DNA of 64,000 nucleotides from Crotophaga sulcirostris (Eukaryota; Chordata; Aves; Cuculiformes; Crotophagidae). The position numbers were made by a program, and so were the translations under genes. The notes under the pieces were generated by a model. The model searched no databases and had not been told where the DNA came from. It saw nothing but the letters and a program-made list of their open reading frames with translations. The stretch spans positions 1 through 64,000 of the forward strand of contig VYZB01000338.1 in the NCBI GenBank assembly GCA_013397455.1. The letters run 5' to 3'. Of this stretch, positions 33,092 to 45,547 are shown piece after piece; position 1 is the stretch's first letter; each line of letters begins with the position of its first letter.

Positions 33092-35499
33092 ATTTTGCTC
33101 ACTGACCAACCAGCTGAACCCACGTTCAGTCACTGCCAGGGATCTCGGGGCTGTTTGGATGCTGAATCAGCAGAGGTGAAGCAGGTCATAACACCATGAC
33201 CTGGGACTAGGAAACTGCATCACACAGACCTCATTAGTGGATATTTGGTGCCAAGGCTGAGGCCTCTCCAACCCTTCTGCAGCACAGGAGGCTCCTTGCT
33301 GAGCTAGGGGGGCAGGAGGGTCCAGCCCACGGGTCCAGCTCCACATGGCAGCTTGCTTGGCTGAGGTCAGGGCAGGAAGCCTGGGTTCCCACTTCTGCTC
33401 TGCCAGGAATTTCACACAACCCTGGGAAGGCTTCCCCCTGGCCTGGGAAGTTTGTCCATGTGGGGTGAGGGCTGGAACCCCTACAGCCCAGGGCTGGGGT
33501 TCGTGCCCCACGCAAATCCCTGGGGTGAGGGTGAGGTGATGCCATCACCCCAGATCATTGCACAGCCCTGGCCAGTAACTCTACTCTTGCTCCCATTGCC
33601 CTGACAGTGGCCCAGTATCTGCTCCCTGCTACTGACTGGGCTGAGTAAAGTTCCAAATGCAGGTCTTGCTCCACCCAGCCCATGCATTTCCTAGCAAGGA
33701 ACAGGCTCTGTATCTGCCCTTACGCTGGCAAGCACCACTTACTACGTTGTTCTTGGTTCTCCACTCTGCTTGGAAAAAACAAAACTGGGAGGAAGGTGTC
33801 TCCTGGGGGAGACTCAATTCTACCCCATCCTGAAGACCCTATGCAGGATCTGCTAAGTGTTCTTTGGCCCTCTGCTTGGAGGTTGAAAGCAACCTGTGAA
33901 AGGGATTCCCAGCCATTCCCATGTAGGATGCAGCTTCAGACCGTGTACCCCAAGAGGACCAGACTTTAGGAGAAGCAAAGAAAAACTTGTTTAGCCAAGT
34001 AAGAGAGTCAGGAGCAGTCCTCACTCGTGCTTGTTAGGGATGGGAAGCCATCCTTCCATCCTGCAGCAAGACCCTGTGCATTAATGATTCCCTCCCTAGT
34101 TCACAGCCCATTCTGCTGTGAATGAAATCAAGTCTCTGGGATGCTCAGCATACACATGCACACACAATTTCATTAGCTGTTGGGCATAAGATGGCAATAC
34201 AAAATTTGCAACCTTAAAATCATGAGAGAATCTTTAAGTTCCACATTAAGAAACCCGCAGATGTTCGGATCGTGCTTCCTTGCTCTTCATGGCCAAAGGG
34301 ATGCATCACAGTCCACTTCCAGCAGCTTCTGGCCCTTGGGGTGTCTCTGGGACCTTAGAGATACCCTCTCTGGATTTTTCCTTTCTGGAACCAGCAGTAC
34401 CAGTAGTTCTGAGCTGAGCACAGTTGTTTGCCTGGGGTTTCACATGTCTTTTGAAAGCCTCCTGTGGGATCAAAGGGAAAGAAAGGTGTGCTGAGATGTC
34501 AAGGACTCCAGCATGTTGGTATGAGACCTCCACAAAGACAGCCCATGCCCAGATACCACACATATGATGTCCTGCCTGTATGTCCATCAGGAGAGTCAGA
34601 TGCCAGAGGTCTGTCCAGACTCTGGGGAGGCAGACAGCTGGCACTGCCATAGGTGTGGTGTCAGCCAGGGCCCTCGTCCCCCCTCCCAGGTCTCTGTCTG
34701 CTGTCCTCAAGGTCAGCCTGGTTTACGGTGGGGCTGCATGAACTTGAACCAGGAACAGCTGTGTGAAAAATCTCTGAGAGCAGCCTCTGGGAGCTGCATT
34801 CAAGCTCATTCCATTTGCCTGTGGCCCTCACCTGGGCTCTGTTTCTGGGTACACCACTGTTGTCCAACCTACCCACCTGACTTCCAGGCTTTTCCCCAGT
34901 CCTACTTCACCACTATGGACTTGTCGGGCAATCACTGGGCTCTTGGCTCGCCCCAGTTCCTGGCACCCAGTCTGCTCTCCTGCCTGGTTTGGGCACTGTG
35001 GGAGTGCATCCTCCCTGGGGAGGTCGTGGTCCTGCCTGCCCAGCTGTCACCCTCAGCATCCCCTCCCCTGAGAAGCAGCTGGCTCTGCTGTCCCTGACAG
35101 TGCCCACTCTGCTCACAGATGGCACAAAGGAGGAAGAGGAGGTTGTGTGCTTAATCCCAGCTGGCAGGGCTGGAGGAGGGGAGGATGCAGCTTTTCTGCA
35201 GCTTTGCCCCAGATTGGAGGTTACCCCAGTGGAGGCAGCTGGGAGGGAGACTGGGAAGAACTGTGCCTCCTCCCATCTGGGGGAAACCTCGCAGCCATCA
35301 CGCTGGGTGTTTTTTGCAGATGGGCTGTTTGCTGTGCCATTCATGCCAACACCACTTGGGAAACAGTCCTCTGCACAGATTGCTCGTGGGAAAGCCTCCT
35401 GCATGCCCAGCAAGGCAGGGTCCTGGGGAAAAACAGGCATTGAAATACCAAGGAGACCCTGGCCAGGCTGCCCTGACATAGCTCCACCTTTTGCTTGTT
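33092..35499. other. Unique GC-rich sequence with long overlapping open frames
   Basis: No repeat recognised. From about 34560 stops are rare: a 264-codon minus-strand frame (34913-35707) overlaps plus-strand frames of 177 and 171 codons. None shows a conserved domain, signal peptide or splice-site context, and their mutual overlap suggests GC-driven chance. Confidence 0.4.
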
Positions 35500-35960
35500 T
35501 GTAAGAGGTGACTTTACAGACATCTTTGACTCTTTTAATACAACTTTCTTTGTGCATAACAACAAATAGCATGAGAGTGAGGTAAACATTAACTTGGTTA
35601 CAGTATTTATGACCATTATTTACGGCAGCTCTGCGCAGCCACAAGGAGACAGCATGTGTGACAGATGCATAGTGCTTTCCGCTGTGCTTTGTCAACAGTA
35701 AACTCACTTTTGAATTATGTGTTTTTCCTGCAAGAGAGCGAGCGATTCATATTCATTTCAGTCCACGTTAACCTTCGGTGGCCTCTGCCCAGAATGCACG
35801 TGGGAGGCTGCAGCTGGCAATCGTGTCCTTTTCCTGCAGGGAAGCTGTACATAATTAGTCCAAAGTTACCTCCCTGCCCTACTTTGAAAGTGACATTTAC
35901 TCTTCCAGTCTCTTTGGCTGCTGATCTTTACCTCTAATTAATTTCCTCGCGGCTCACAAC
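35500..35960. promoter_or_regulatory. Candidate conserved noncoding element
   Basis: An abrupt change from GC-rich flank to balanced, repeat-free sequence with retained CpGs. Motifs include GACCATTATTTACGGCAGC, GAGCGAGCGATTCATATTCA and CTCTAATTAATTTCCTCGCG. This texture is common in vertebrate enhancers; the claim is inference only. Confidence 0.3.
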
Positions 35961-36153
35961 AGCCTGTGCTGGTGCAGTGGCTGCTGGCTTCCACTGTTGG
36001 GGGAGCCTTCACCACCCACTGAGCCCTTCCCACACTGTGAAGACACAGCCATCCTCCCGCCTTCCAATATTAGATGAGCTATTAATTGGCTCGACTCCCT
36101 CTGCCCCTTCCAGAAAATGCTTCTTCACCACTTGCTTGAAGCAATGGCAAATT
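35961..36153. other. Unique spacer, nothing recognised
   Basis: No feature seen. Confidence 0.4.
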
Positions 36154-36416
36154 GACAGAACAAGAGGACATGGACTCAAGCTTCATCAGGGGAGGTTTAG
36201 GCTTGATATTAGGAAAAAGTTCTTCCCTGAAAGGGTGATTGGCCATTGGAATGCGCTGCCCAGGGAGGTGGTGGAGTCACCACCCTGGAGGTGTTTAAGA
36301 GGAGATTGGATGAGACACTCAGTGCCACGGTTTAGATGATGGGTTGGTGTTGGTGTTGGGTTATAGGTTGGACTCGATAATCTCAGAGGTCCTTTCCAAC
36401 CTTGTGATACTGTGAT
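36154..36416 (+). mobile_element. Young-subfamily CR1 LINE (copy 17)
   Basis: Starts at GACAGAACAAGAGGACATGG (the DRTRGHG codons) and ends with the tail TTGTGATACTGTGAT. A one-base loss at the CACCACCCTGGAGG site shifts the last codons of ORF2. Confidence 0.95.
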
Positions 36417-37857
36417 AGGTGAGTCTTAAATCTTAAGCCTTGCTGGAATCACCTGTGCCTGAGGAACTGATGGAATCACCCCTTTGACCATTGGTGGGCT
36501 GTACAAGGCACAGATTTCAGGTTCCAGTGCTCAAGGTCCATTGCAGTTGTGCAGTCCCAGAAGTGAGCAGTCATCAGTGATTTCACTGGTGGGGTTGACC
36601 TCAGTGCAAGATGGCCTGTATGAAGGATGGATTCTGCTGATGAGCAACTCAGCCCAGAAAAGAGCTTTACAACAGGGCTTCCCAGGCTTTCTGCTGAGGG
36701 TAGGAAAATGCCAGCTCCATATCAATTTCTCCATCCCCTTTTTTCTTTCTACCACTGCTCAGTGTTAGTACTGCCCACCAGATCAAGCCTCTTGATGAAT
36801 TTTATGGATCGTGGCAAATTCCCAGCTCAACCTGTGTGTTGGCAGGGGTTTAAAGACACTGTTTTCTAGGGAGCAGCAATGTAGGCCGCTCTACAGGGAA
36901 AGGAGAGACACCAGTGGAACAAAGCTGACAGGAGCAGTGGTTTCACCAGTGCATGGGTCTTCCCCACAAAACTGAGCAAAAAGTGACCAAAGCAGTTCCT
37001 GTGATGGTAGCCAGGTTCAGCTAAGAGTCCACATTACCAGAAAAGACCACAGGGATGAGCAAGGTATGAGGACAAGTCAGAAAGTTGAATCAGAAAGTCA
37101 GGATCAGGATCAGGTTTGAAAACAGCATCCAGGATCAGTCACACTCCAGTGCTCAGCAGGCAAGTCCACAGTGACAAGGGAAATTCGAGGTCAAACTAGG
37201 ATAAGCCAAGTTGGGGTCATGAGAGCCTCACCTTTAAAGCAGCTCCCACTGCTGAGGTTTTGAAGCCAATTTGGTCTAGATTTTGCTGAAAGGAGTCCAA
37301 GTTTCTCAGCCAGCTACCAGCACAGGCAGCGGAACCTGGCTCCATCCAGGCTTCCCCTGCTCCTCCACCTTCCAATGTTTTAGATCCTCTGCACTCAAAC
37401 AGGGTTTATGCAAGCCATGCCCAAGTGCCAATGGGAGCTGGACATGCCTTGCTTACAGCACAGTATTTTTCTACTGCTTACTTGGCTGCTGTTTCAACCA
37501 GGCACTATTGAAACAATAAAGAGTAACCGGTTCCTGAAACCTCCTAGGATTCAGAGCACCATGGTCACAGCACTGCCAGTTTTATCAGTCACTTAGAGAT
37601 CTTGGGTTTGCTTAAGCTTGGAGTGCAGACCACATCCAGGGAGAATGGGAAAACATCCATGCGGGTTGTCTATAAAGAGCATATTCCTTCAGACTCCTTC
37701 AGATATCACTGCCAGGCTCACACTGCTCTTGTGTTGTCTTCAGAGAGAAGACAGATCTCCATCAAGTCCCCGTTTTTAAAGCAGCAGCTTCCCTTTTCCT
37801 GGGGAAAGTTCCATAAACAGGTGACCACAGACACAATGACAAGACTTTTTTTTTAAC
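36417..37857. other. Unique sequence, nothing recognised
   Basis: Frames of up to 94 codons on both strands look random. A small internal repeat of GGATCA near 37101-37112 is visible. No exon is supported. Confidence 0.4.
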
Positions 37858-38114
37858 TGGCCATTGGAATGCACTGGCCAGGGAGGTGGTGGAGTCACCA
37901 ACCCTGGAGGTGTTTAAGAGGAGATTGGCTGAGACACTCAGTGCCACGGTTTAGATGCTGGGTTGGTGTTGGTGTTGGGTTCTAGGTTGGACTCGATATT
38001 AGGAAAAAGTTCTTCACTGAAAGGGTGATNNNNNNNNNNNNNNNGTTGGTGTTGGGTTCTAGGTTGGACTCGATGATCTCAGAGGTCCTTTCCAACCTTG
38101 TAATACTGTGATAC
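37858..38114 (+). mobile_element. Young-subfamily CR1 (copy 18), chimeric around a small assembly gap
   Basis: The first part runs from TGGCCATTGGAATGC through the 3' UTR to GGTTGGACTCGAT. It then jumps back to ATTAGGAAAAAGTTCTTC, which belongs about 170 bases further 5' in the element. That part continues to AAGGGTGAT, then 15 N, then resumes at GTTGGTGTTGGG and finishes normally. Either two copies were joined or the assembly misplaced a repeat read. Confidence 0.85.
38030..38044. other. Assembly gap, 15 N
   Basis: Undetermined bases inside CR1 sequence, next to an internally rearranged CR1 order. Confidence 0.99.
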
Positions 38115-40679
38115 TTTAGCTGCCACAGTCACTCTGAAGTGAAACCCGGTTGGTAAAGATCACTTTAAAAATCACTTATTTTCTGCATGCTGTCAGAAAA
38201 ATGAAGTGTGCTGTGGTGCCTGCCCTTTGTCCTTTGTTGCCCTGCATTCATGCCATTACTCAGTGCCCAGTATCCCCCTGCAGTAATCTAAAGATTAAAA
38301 AGCAGTATGGTTGCAAAAAGTCTCACCTGGGGAGAAAATTAACACAGAAATACCTTTATGTAAAACACGTGACACTGCTACTGATTGTGACCTATTGATA
38401 AATGCATTAAGCAAAGTGGAGCACCAGTCTTAATTCAAAAGGAAATCATTTTATCATCTTTTTAAAGGTTATAATTTAAAAGTTTACAGCAACTTCACAC
38501 AGTTTACTTGAATTTATAACTGCCTCTGAACAGACACTTTTCCTGTTAAAAATGCCAGCATAGGGAAATTCTCAGCCATCTTTTTCACTTCTTCTAGCCC
38601 CTAATATGGTATGCATCTGCTTCGTGGAGATTAGATAAACTTCTTCTGCCTTATCTTACTTTAAAATAAGTGGAAACCCAAAGCGTTCTCAGAGACCATG
38701 GCACCTCTACTTCTGTCCAGCTGCTAAATTAAAAATAAACAAATATATTGGATGTGCATGAGCAGTTAAGTCGTTGGAGTTCAGGGACGTGCTCTCAGTT
38801 CATATCTTGGGTAACCATGTGTTTTGCTTGGTGTGCAGGCAGTGGGAGGTACTGTACCTGCTCATGGACAAAGCTGGGCAGTGACAGCAGGGACCTTGCA
38901 TGGAGTGAGCCGACGTTTCTACTGGTGCTTATCTGGATCTCTTCCTTCCTCAGCCTTGCAGGCATTTTGCAATGCAGAGCAGTAGCCAGCCCAGGAACTT
39001 CAGGTCTATCACTGCTGGACATAGCAGCGTCATCCCCAGGAGGCTTTCCAGAACTCCAGCTCACAGATGCTCTCTCTATCACAGCTATGCTGTTGAAATA
39101 GAGGAATTCAGAGTATCATGGAAGGTTCTCTGGTCTGCTCTTAATTTTGGGTGGTGGTGCTGGGGCTTGCTGGACCTCCTCACCAGTGGTTGCCAATGGT
39201 CAGATACTCTAATTCATGATGCTTCTCATGGGCAAAGCTCTGCAAGTCTTCAAACAGGCTTGTTAGAGCTTTCCAAAGCAGCTGAGGAAAACAGTTCAAA
39301 AGAGTGGATTGAAAATACTTAGCTGGAACTCGATGTAACTGACGTGTAAAAAGTTATGTTACAACAGTTTGGTTTCCTTCCATGCAAAATTCTTATTTGT
39401 AGCTAAGTTGTTACACTTGGGGAAAGGGATTGACCCTTTGCCCTTAGTTCTGGGGCAGAACAATGAAAAGACATCTCAGTTTGCTCCATGGAAAGGAAAT
39501 CAAAAGCTAAAACATTAGTATAGTGTGCTTGTAACAGTGGCATTCAGCTTGAGATACAGGGCATGATGCTGTGTCAATCATAAGGAAATCACACCTTTAC
39601 TAAGGGATTTTAGGGCCAGCAGAGCTACAGATCCTCGACATAAGACACACCAGTGTTGTCCTTTTGATTTGGTTTTACACAGCTGACCCCACCACTGGCA
39701 GAAACTTCAAAAATAACACAACAGGTCTGTTGTTTTATTCACAGATTCAAGCTACTGGCCTTAACTTGCACTGCAACTACCCATCTTCTCTTTCGTTGGC
39801 TCCTTGGTAGGTCAGGCAAACTAAATCAGCATTTTGTGCTACAGAGCATTTTGCATTCTGAAGTTAAGTAGGGCAAAGTGTGCTGCTTTCTGCTTGATGG
39901 CAACCACTCTCACTGCATGGAAATTTCAGCTTTGGAGCTAGAGTGTGATCAAGAGTCCAGCTGCAGACCTGATGCTGTGAGTAAAATATCTGAGGTTGAG
40001 TTAATGCTAATGGAGCAATAATGGATCTGATTTCCCAGTGGCTAAGGCTGGCTTTCTCCAGGAGGGAGGGCTGGGATCCTCACCCTGTGCTTTTGAAGCA
40101 CCAGGGAGCTGGCGTTATCCTGCTGGCTCTGACTTGGAAAGCCAGTGCTGCTTGCAGAACACACTGCTGTGCTGCCAAGTGGGCTTTGGAAAAAGACATC
40201 AGTTCAGTGAAACCACACAGCATCGGGGACCATGGATCTGTTCCTGCCTGAGGCTCTTCACCATGAACACAGACCTAGGAGCACCATCCCAGAGGAGGCT
40301 TTCTGGAATTGCTCTGGGATCGCACACGATATGGGATGTGAGTCATAAAGTCCCTCCCTGTGAGATCCTCAGCACAGAATTCCTTCCATTCTCATTCCCA
40401 CTAGTACTTTTTGGAAGGTCATTTAGTCCATATAGACATCTTTCATCATGCAACACTGCCCCTGTGACAGCAGCTTGCTCATAAATTGTTGCTGGGACCC
40501 TGAGGTTCAGTGGAGGATGCTGCACTTCCCTAGCGTTTGCAAAGGCTGTGATTTTGTAGGAACATGTACAGTAAGAAAGGCATTGTCTAGTGGATTAAGG
40601 CCTTGATATTTCTAATCATACCCTGCCTCAGCCTCTTTGAGTGCTGAGAACCCTATTCACTGGCATTCAGTGGTTTCTC
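38115..40679. other. Unique sequence, nothing recognised
   Basis: AT-rich from 38380 to 38560 and again near 38640-38750. Frames of up to 148 codons overlap on both strands without a domain. No repeat is recognised. Confidence 0.4.
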
Positions 40680-40860
40680 TGGGTGCTATTTCAGATGCAG
40701 AATAATTAGCAACATGCAGGAAAAGCAACAAAGCCGTGAATGGTATTTAGTAACAATTATTCCACCAAACCATTTCTTACTATTATAAATGGAGCTTATT
40801 AGCACTAAATTGTTTCCATAGGAAGCAACATCAGCAATAAAAAGAATGGCTGCAGGCTGG
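40680..40860. promoter_or_regulatory. Candidate conserved noncoding element
   Basis: An AT-rich block with AGAATAATTAGCAACATGCA, AGTAACAATTATTCC and ATTATAAATGGAGCTTATTA, set between GC-richer flanks. The composition suggests an enhancer-like element. The 210-codon minus-strand frame over it (40686-41318) has no recognisable domain. Confidence 0.25.
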
Positions 40861-43059
40861 CTCAGCGGTACGGGAGTCAGCACAATGGAGCCTGCCTGTC
40901 TCCTCCTCACTGCAGGAACATGTGGAGAGAGAAACCCACAGGCTTGCCACGACTTGGGGAGCTTCAGCTTTGTGTGCCCAGGTGGTTTGGCCCCCCTGCT
41001 CCAGTCCTGTGCCACAGAGCAATGCAGGTCCCTGCGGTGGAAGGGTCTCACACTGCTGGAATGAGCTGGTTTGCAGTGGGGTTGGAGATGGTGAATGAAA
41101 AGCAGGGACAGGAATGGCTGCAAGGAGCTTCCACCTTGAATTTCATCCCTTTGCTTGAAGACGTTTCTCATGGTGGAGGTTCTGCTGTCCGTTCTTGATA
41201 TCCAGATGGTAGCTCTGCATATGCCACTTCTGACACCTCCAGGGACCATCCTGAAAAATGGAGAAGCAACAGCTGGTGGTAGGAAGCAGGGGAGCCACAA
41301 CTCCTCCAGAGAACACAACAGTAAAAGGTGGAAGGCTTTATCTTTGGAAAGATACCACAGGACAGATTTTCTCTAGACGTGGCAAAAAGAATGCAGAGTC
41401 CCTTCTCATAGTGATCTGCCCTTCCTCACCTCAGTGGTTCCCTCCCAGAAATTCCAGGGGTTCTCAATAGAGTGGAAGGAGGATGAAGGTGCAAGAGAGA
41501 GGCAAACCTGGTGTCCCCCAGGGGCATCTGACTGGGATGCTATGACAGAGCATCTCCAGCAGGATAGCAGGGTCCTGTCTCAAAGGAACTCTGTTGGGAG
41601 ATCCCATTCCCTGAATCCATTCCAGTCAATGGTTCAGCTTCCCAAAACAGAAAATCTGTGCTAGACACAGCCTTTTCATACTTTGTACTGGTCTGCATCA
41701 GCAACTTTCTTAATTAACCAAATAATCAAGGTCATCAAATCATTTGTCCATGTACACCTAATTCACAGGGAACCCCAAATGTGAAGTAGAGCATTTGGGC
41801 ATCCATCAGCTTAGGTTTGTGACATTCAGATCTGGGTGACAAAATCCTTTCTATATCCTGTTCTCTGTTCTCATTTGTTCCATGGATTTGCCCTCAAATC
41901 CTGCAGAAGGAGATGGTCTCTGTACCCTGGCAGGCGTCCACAGGCAAGGTGTCTGGCTTGGCTCCTCCTGGAGGAGATGGCCCCTTGCTCCTATTATCCA
42001 TGCATGCTCCTTTACCTTGTTAGGAGGTATCTAAGCTGGTTGTACAACCTTCTGCTATGTAGGGCTCTGATGTCTGGGAGGTACTTAAGGCTCTGACATG
42101 CACAGAGCCATCAACCTTAGTCATCAGGAGAGAAGCAACCAGGGCTCCTCCAGCCAGAGGCTTCCTCCTTACGCAGGGTTTCATCCTCCCCAGCTTTGCA
42201 CGTTCTGCAGGCACAAGGCAGCTAGAAATTCAGGAGTTTCTAAGAAAGACAGCCAAGATTTAAAGTTGCAGCCCATAAAATAAAAAAGGCTTAACAGTTA
42301 CTTAAGTAAATACATGGCACGTTCACTGTAGTGGAGTGTGACAACCCTGTGGATTTGTGTAAGCATTCGCTGCACACTTCCCTCCTGCTTTACAGGTTAT
42401 TTAGTGGGTGCTTTCATTCATCTGCTGCTCAAAATTTGTGGGAGATTCCCTCTGCCTCCCCATAAAATACCTCCAACCATCCATAAAATGTTAACCAGCA
42501 CACCTGTGAGACAGCTGAATAGAGGGCCAAATGTGCATGGCAGAGAGCACAGCCACAGACAATAAAATAAGTACTGATGGCTTTGATGCAGGGAGCTCAG
42601 CTCTTTTAGAGGAGGAACATTCATTTCCCTTCATTGGAAATTTGATTTCCCTGCTTTTTATCTTCAGGACATGATAACAGCCCCAAACACTGCAGAGAGC
42701 TTTAAAGGCAAGCAGCACACACTACTGGATGAATCACTCGATTCGACTTCTGAAGGGCTGGGATCCTCTCCAGGGTCTGCCCTGTACTACAAGGGATTTT
42801 TCTTGTCACTCCCTTAGTTCTCCTGCCTCCTGAGATGTGTAGCAGCAAAGTGGTCACGACTGCTTTGCTCTGATACATCCAGCAATTAGAAGTGTTCATG
42901 ATTGATGACTTTTAGACAGTTCTTTTCTGCAGAAGTGTCAGTAAGTTTCCTGTGCTAGAAGGCCACTGCCTGGGTATGTTGCCAGCAGTAGCTGTTCATG
43001 TTTAAGCAGCATCCTGGAGGAAACTCCCATTGCTTCATCATTACGTACATTAGCATTTA
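40861..43059. other. Unique sequence, nothing recognised
   Basis: No repeat family or exon that I can support. Frames are under 93 codons apart from the one mentioned in the preceding element. Confidence 0.4.
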
Positions 43060-43551
43060 CAGTGTCACAGTTTCACAGCATCACAAGGTTGGAAAGGACC
43101 TCTGAGATCATCGAGTCCAACCTAGAACCCAACACCAACCCAGCATCTAAACCCTGGCACTGAGTGCCTCAACCAATCTCCTCTTAAACACCTCCCAGGG
43201 ATGACGACTCCACCACCTCCCTGGGGAGCACATTCCAATGGCCAATCACCCTTTCAGGGAAGAACTTTTTCCTAACATCAAGCCTAAACTTTCCCTGACG
43301 AAGCTTGAGTCCATGTCCTCTAGTTCTGTCCCTGGTCACCTGAGAGAAGAGACCAACCCCTGCCTGACTACAACCTCCTTTTAGGCAGTTGTAGAGAGCA
43401 ATAAGGTCTCCCCTGAGCCTCCTCTTCTCCAGGCTAAACAGCCCCAGCTCCCTCAGTCGCTCCTCACAGGGCTTGTGCTCCAAACCCTTCACCATCCTCG
43501 TTGCTCTCCTCTGGACAACCTCCAGTGTCTTGACATCTTTCCCAAACTGAG
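43060..43551 (-). mobile_element. Young-subfamily CR1 LINE (copy 19)
   Basis: Runs from a tail of CAGTGTCACAGTTTCACAGC through the 3' UTR and ORF2 to CCCAAACTGAG (the QFGK codons). An extra C at the CACCTCCCAGGG site shifts the last codons; upstream of it the frame is open for about 100 codons from MVKGLEHKP. Confidence 0.95.
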
Positions 43552-44240
43552 AAAGTTTGAGAAGCCTATGCTGCCATTTGAGTCACAGATTCTTAGCTGT
43601 TCAAGAAGCTGAGAAACCAGGTCCTGGCACAGCTTCAGTGTACACTCATTGGTGAGGAAACCAATCGCTTCCACGTTGTAACCATGTATCACTATGGTAA
43701 CCTCATAATTGACATTTCTGGGGTATTATAGAGTCTGAAAGTCATAAACTTAATGAAAGTATGTTTTTATTGCACTTCAGCTTCTTCTCTGATTAAATCA
43801 AATTTGCATAATGGAAAGTTATTACATTTCCCTGTTTCTAATTTCCCTTTTTTCCCCCTCCTTTTTACTTCTTTTGCCAAGTCTGTCTAAGGCTTTTTTT
43901 GGTAGTGAAAGCTCTTGAAGGTCGCCTAAGCTATGGCTTTACTGAAAAATGTTTTTAATAATTTGTGTCCGAGGAGCCCGGGAAGTGAACCCCTGAGAAC
44001 AGGCACCATTGCGGTACTTGGAAACATCTCTCTTTCTTACCGATAATGAGAGAACTGCAGCACCTATACGTTATTAAGTGGTTGTTGCAAGAGAGAGGTG
44101 CTGGAAGCAGTGAAAGGTAATTTATCAAGGAGAGATGAAGCGTACTGCTCTTCCCCAGCCTTGCCCTCGTGCCACCTTTGCAAAGCTTTTTAAGCAGTGT
44201 GTATGTTTTTATTTTCAATAAACAAAAGCTCACATCTCTG
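43552..44240. promoter_or_regulatory. Candidate conserved noncoding elements
   Basis: Two textures stand out. The first is AT-rich, 43690-43850, with CATAATTGACATTTC and GATTAAATCAAATTTGCATA. The second is a balanced block, 43930-44200, with retained CpGs: GTGTCCGAGGAGCCCGGG and CCTATACGTTATTAAGTGG. Neither matches a repeat. Their regulatory role is a guess from composition. Confidence 0.3.
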
Positions 44241-45322
44241 CCAGCAAGTAAATGATAACGTGTTCCTTGCTGGATTGAGTGACGACTGTTCCTAAACGCA
44301 GGTTAAGCAGAACAGCCCTGGGGGAAGATTTGTTTTCCTTGTTTTCTCCAGGATGGTGGAACAAACCGTTCTCTAGGCAAAACAGACACTGCACAGGTCC
44401 CTGGTATCAGAGAACAAGACTCATTGGGGGTCTTACTTTTCTTTTGTTTCCCAATGGATCACATGTATTCTTACAAGATGCAACATTGGCCCATGTAGGC
44501 TCCAGGAGTTCGAGGGCACCAGTTTGTATCTGGGTTCTCCAAAGGAAGTTGCAGAGTTTGTGTAGGTGAACGCAGAGAACCCCAACTCCCTGGTGGGGCC
44601 ATTGCCTGTCCTTCATGGCTGATGCAGTTGGGTGGGATGGGGACCAGGCAGTGTTCTTGTGGAGCCAGACCTCCTCCACTGTGCAGTCCCTGATATTAAA
44701 GTTGCTCCCCTCCCAAATCGTCTCTCAAACGTTGCTGAACAGCCCTCCCTGAGCGGCAAACAACCGAGCAGCACTGCTTCACAGGAAAGGACTGGAGGTA
44801 AAGGACAGTTCTCAGCTCCAGGAAGGACATTACTTATTGGTCTGGTAGTGATCCAGAACTATGGAGTGCACCAGCCATCAGAGCTCTGCTCTGGGTCTTG
44901 TGGACCAGACATCCTGCTCCCAGCCCGCACACTGCCATCATTGGGATGCCCCATCAAATTTTCTGTTATTGGTACAGTGATGCTGTGAATTCTGCACTCT
45001 GTTCTGCACCACATTTCAACAGGACATGAGGAAGTGGGAGAAGGGTATTTTGACCTTTCAGGACCTTGAGCCAGGGCAAACCTGGCACTGGATTAACAGT
45101 TAGAGAGGGGTGCATTACTACGAAAGCTTTAACAGTCCCTGTGGAGCCTGGCAGAGGACTGGAGCCTGGGCTGTCATTCCCTTGGCAATCACTGCTGTCC
45201 TTTACCTAGGGTGGTAAGACCATCTACAGTGCCAGTGTCAAGCAAGGAGACACCAACTCTAAGGACTCAACCTACACGACACCCCCAGGGCTCTGCTGTT
45301 CTTGTCCCACACTCAGCAGAAT
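44241..45322. other. Unique sequence, nothing recognised
   Basis: A 118-codon plus-strand frame at 44632-44988 lacks any domain. No repeat is recognised. Confidence 0.4.
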
Positions 45323-45547
45323 GAATCACAGAACAGAATCATAGAATCATGGAATTGTCCGGTTGGAAAAGGCCTCTGAGATCATCGAGTCCAACCATAC
45401 CTGTCCTCTGCTAAACCACGTCCCCCAGAAACTCAACTACCTGTCTTTTAAACACCTCCAGGGATGGCGACTCAACCACCTCCCTGAGCAGCCTCTTCCA
45501 CTGCCCAAACACCCTTTCAGTGAAGAATTTTTTCCTAATATCCAGAG
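45323..45547 (-). mobile_element. Older CR1 LINE with a canonical tail
   Basis: Tail AATCATAGAATCATGGAATT (the complement of ATTCTATG repeats), then GGTTGGAAAAGGCCTCTGAG, an ORF2 end with GATGGCGACTCAACCACCTC, and a truncation after the KKFF region at TTCCTAATATCCAGAG. It represents a subfamily distinct from both the young copies and the 611-1034 copy. Confidence 0.9.

Noticed and set aside
34913..35707. 264-codon minus-strand frame as a gene
   Set aside because: It lies in a GC-rich stop-poor tract, overlaps equally long frames on the other strand, and shows no domain, signal peptide or splice pattern.
40686..41318. 210-codon minus-strand frame as a gene
   Set aside because: No recognisable domain. 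Its C-terminal part lies over an AT-rich block that looks noncoding.
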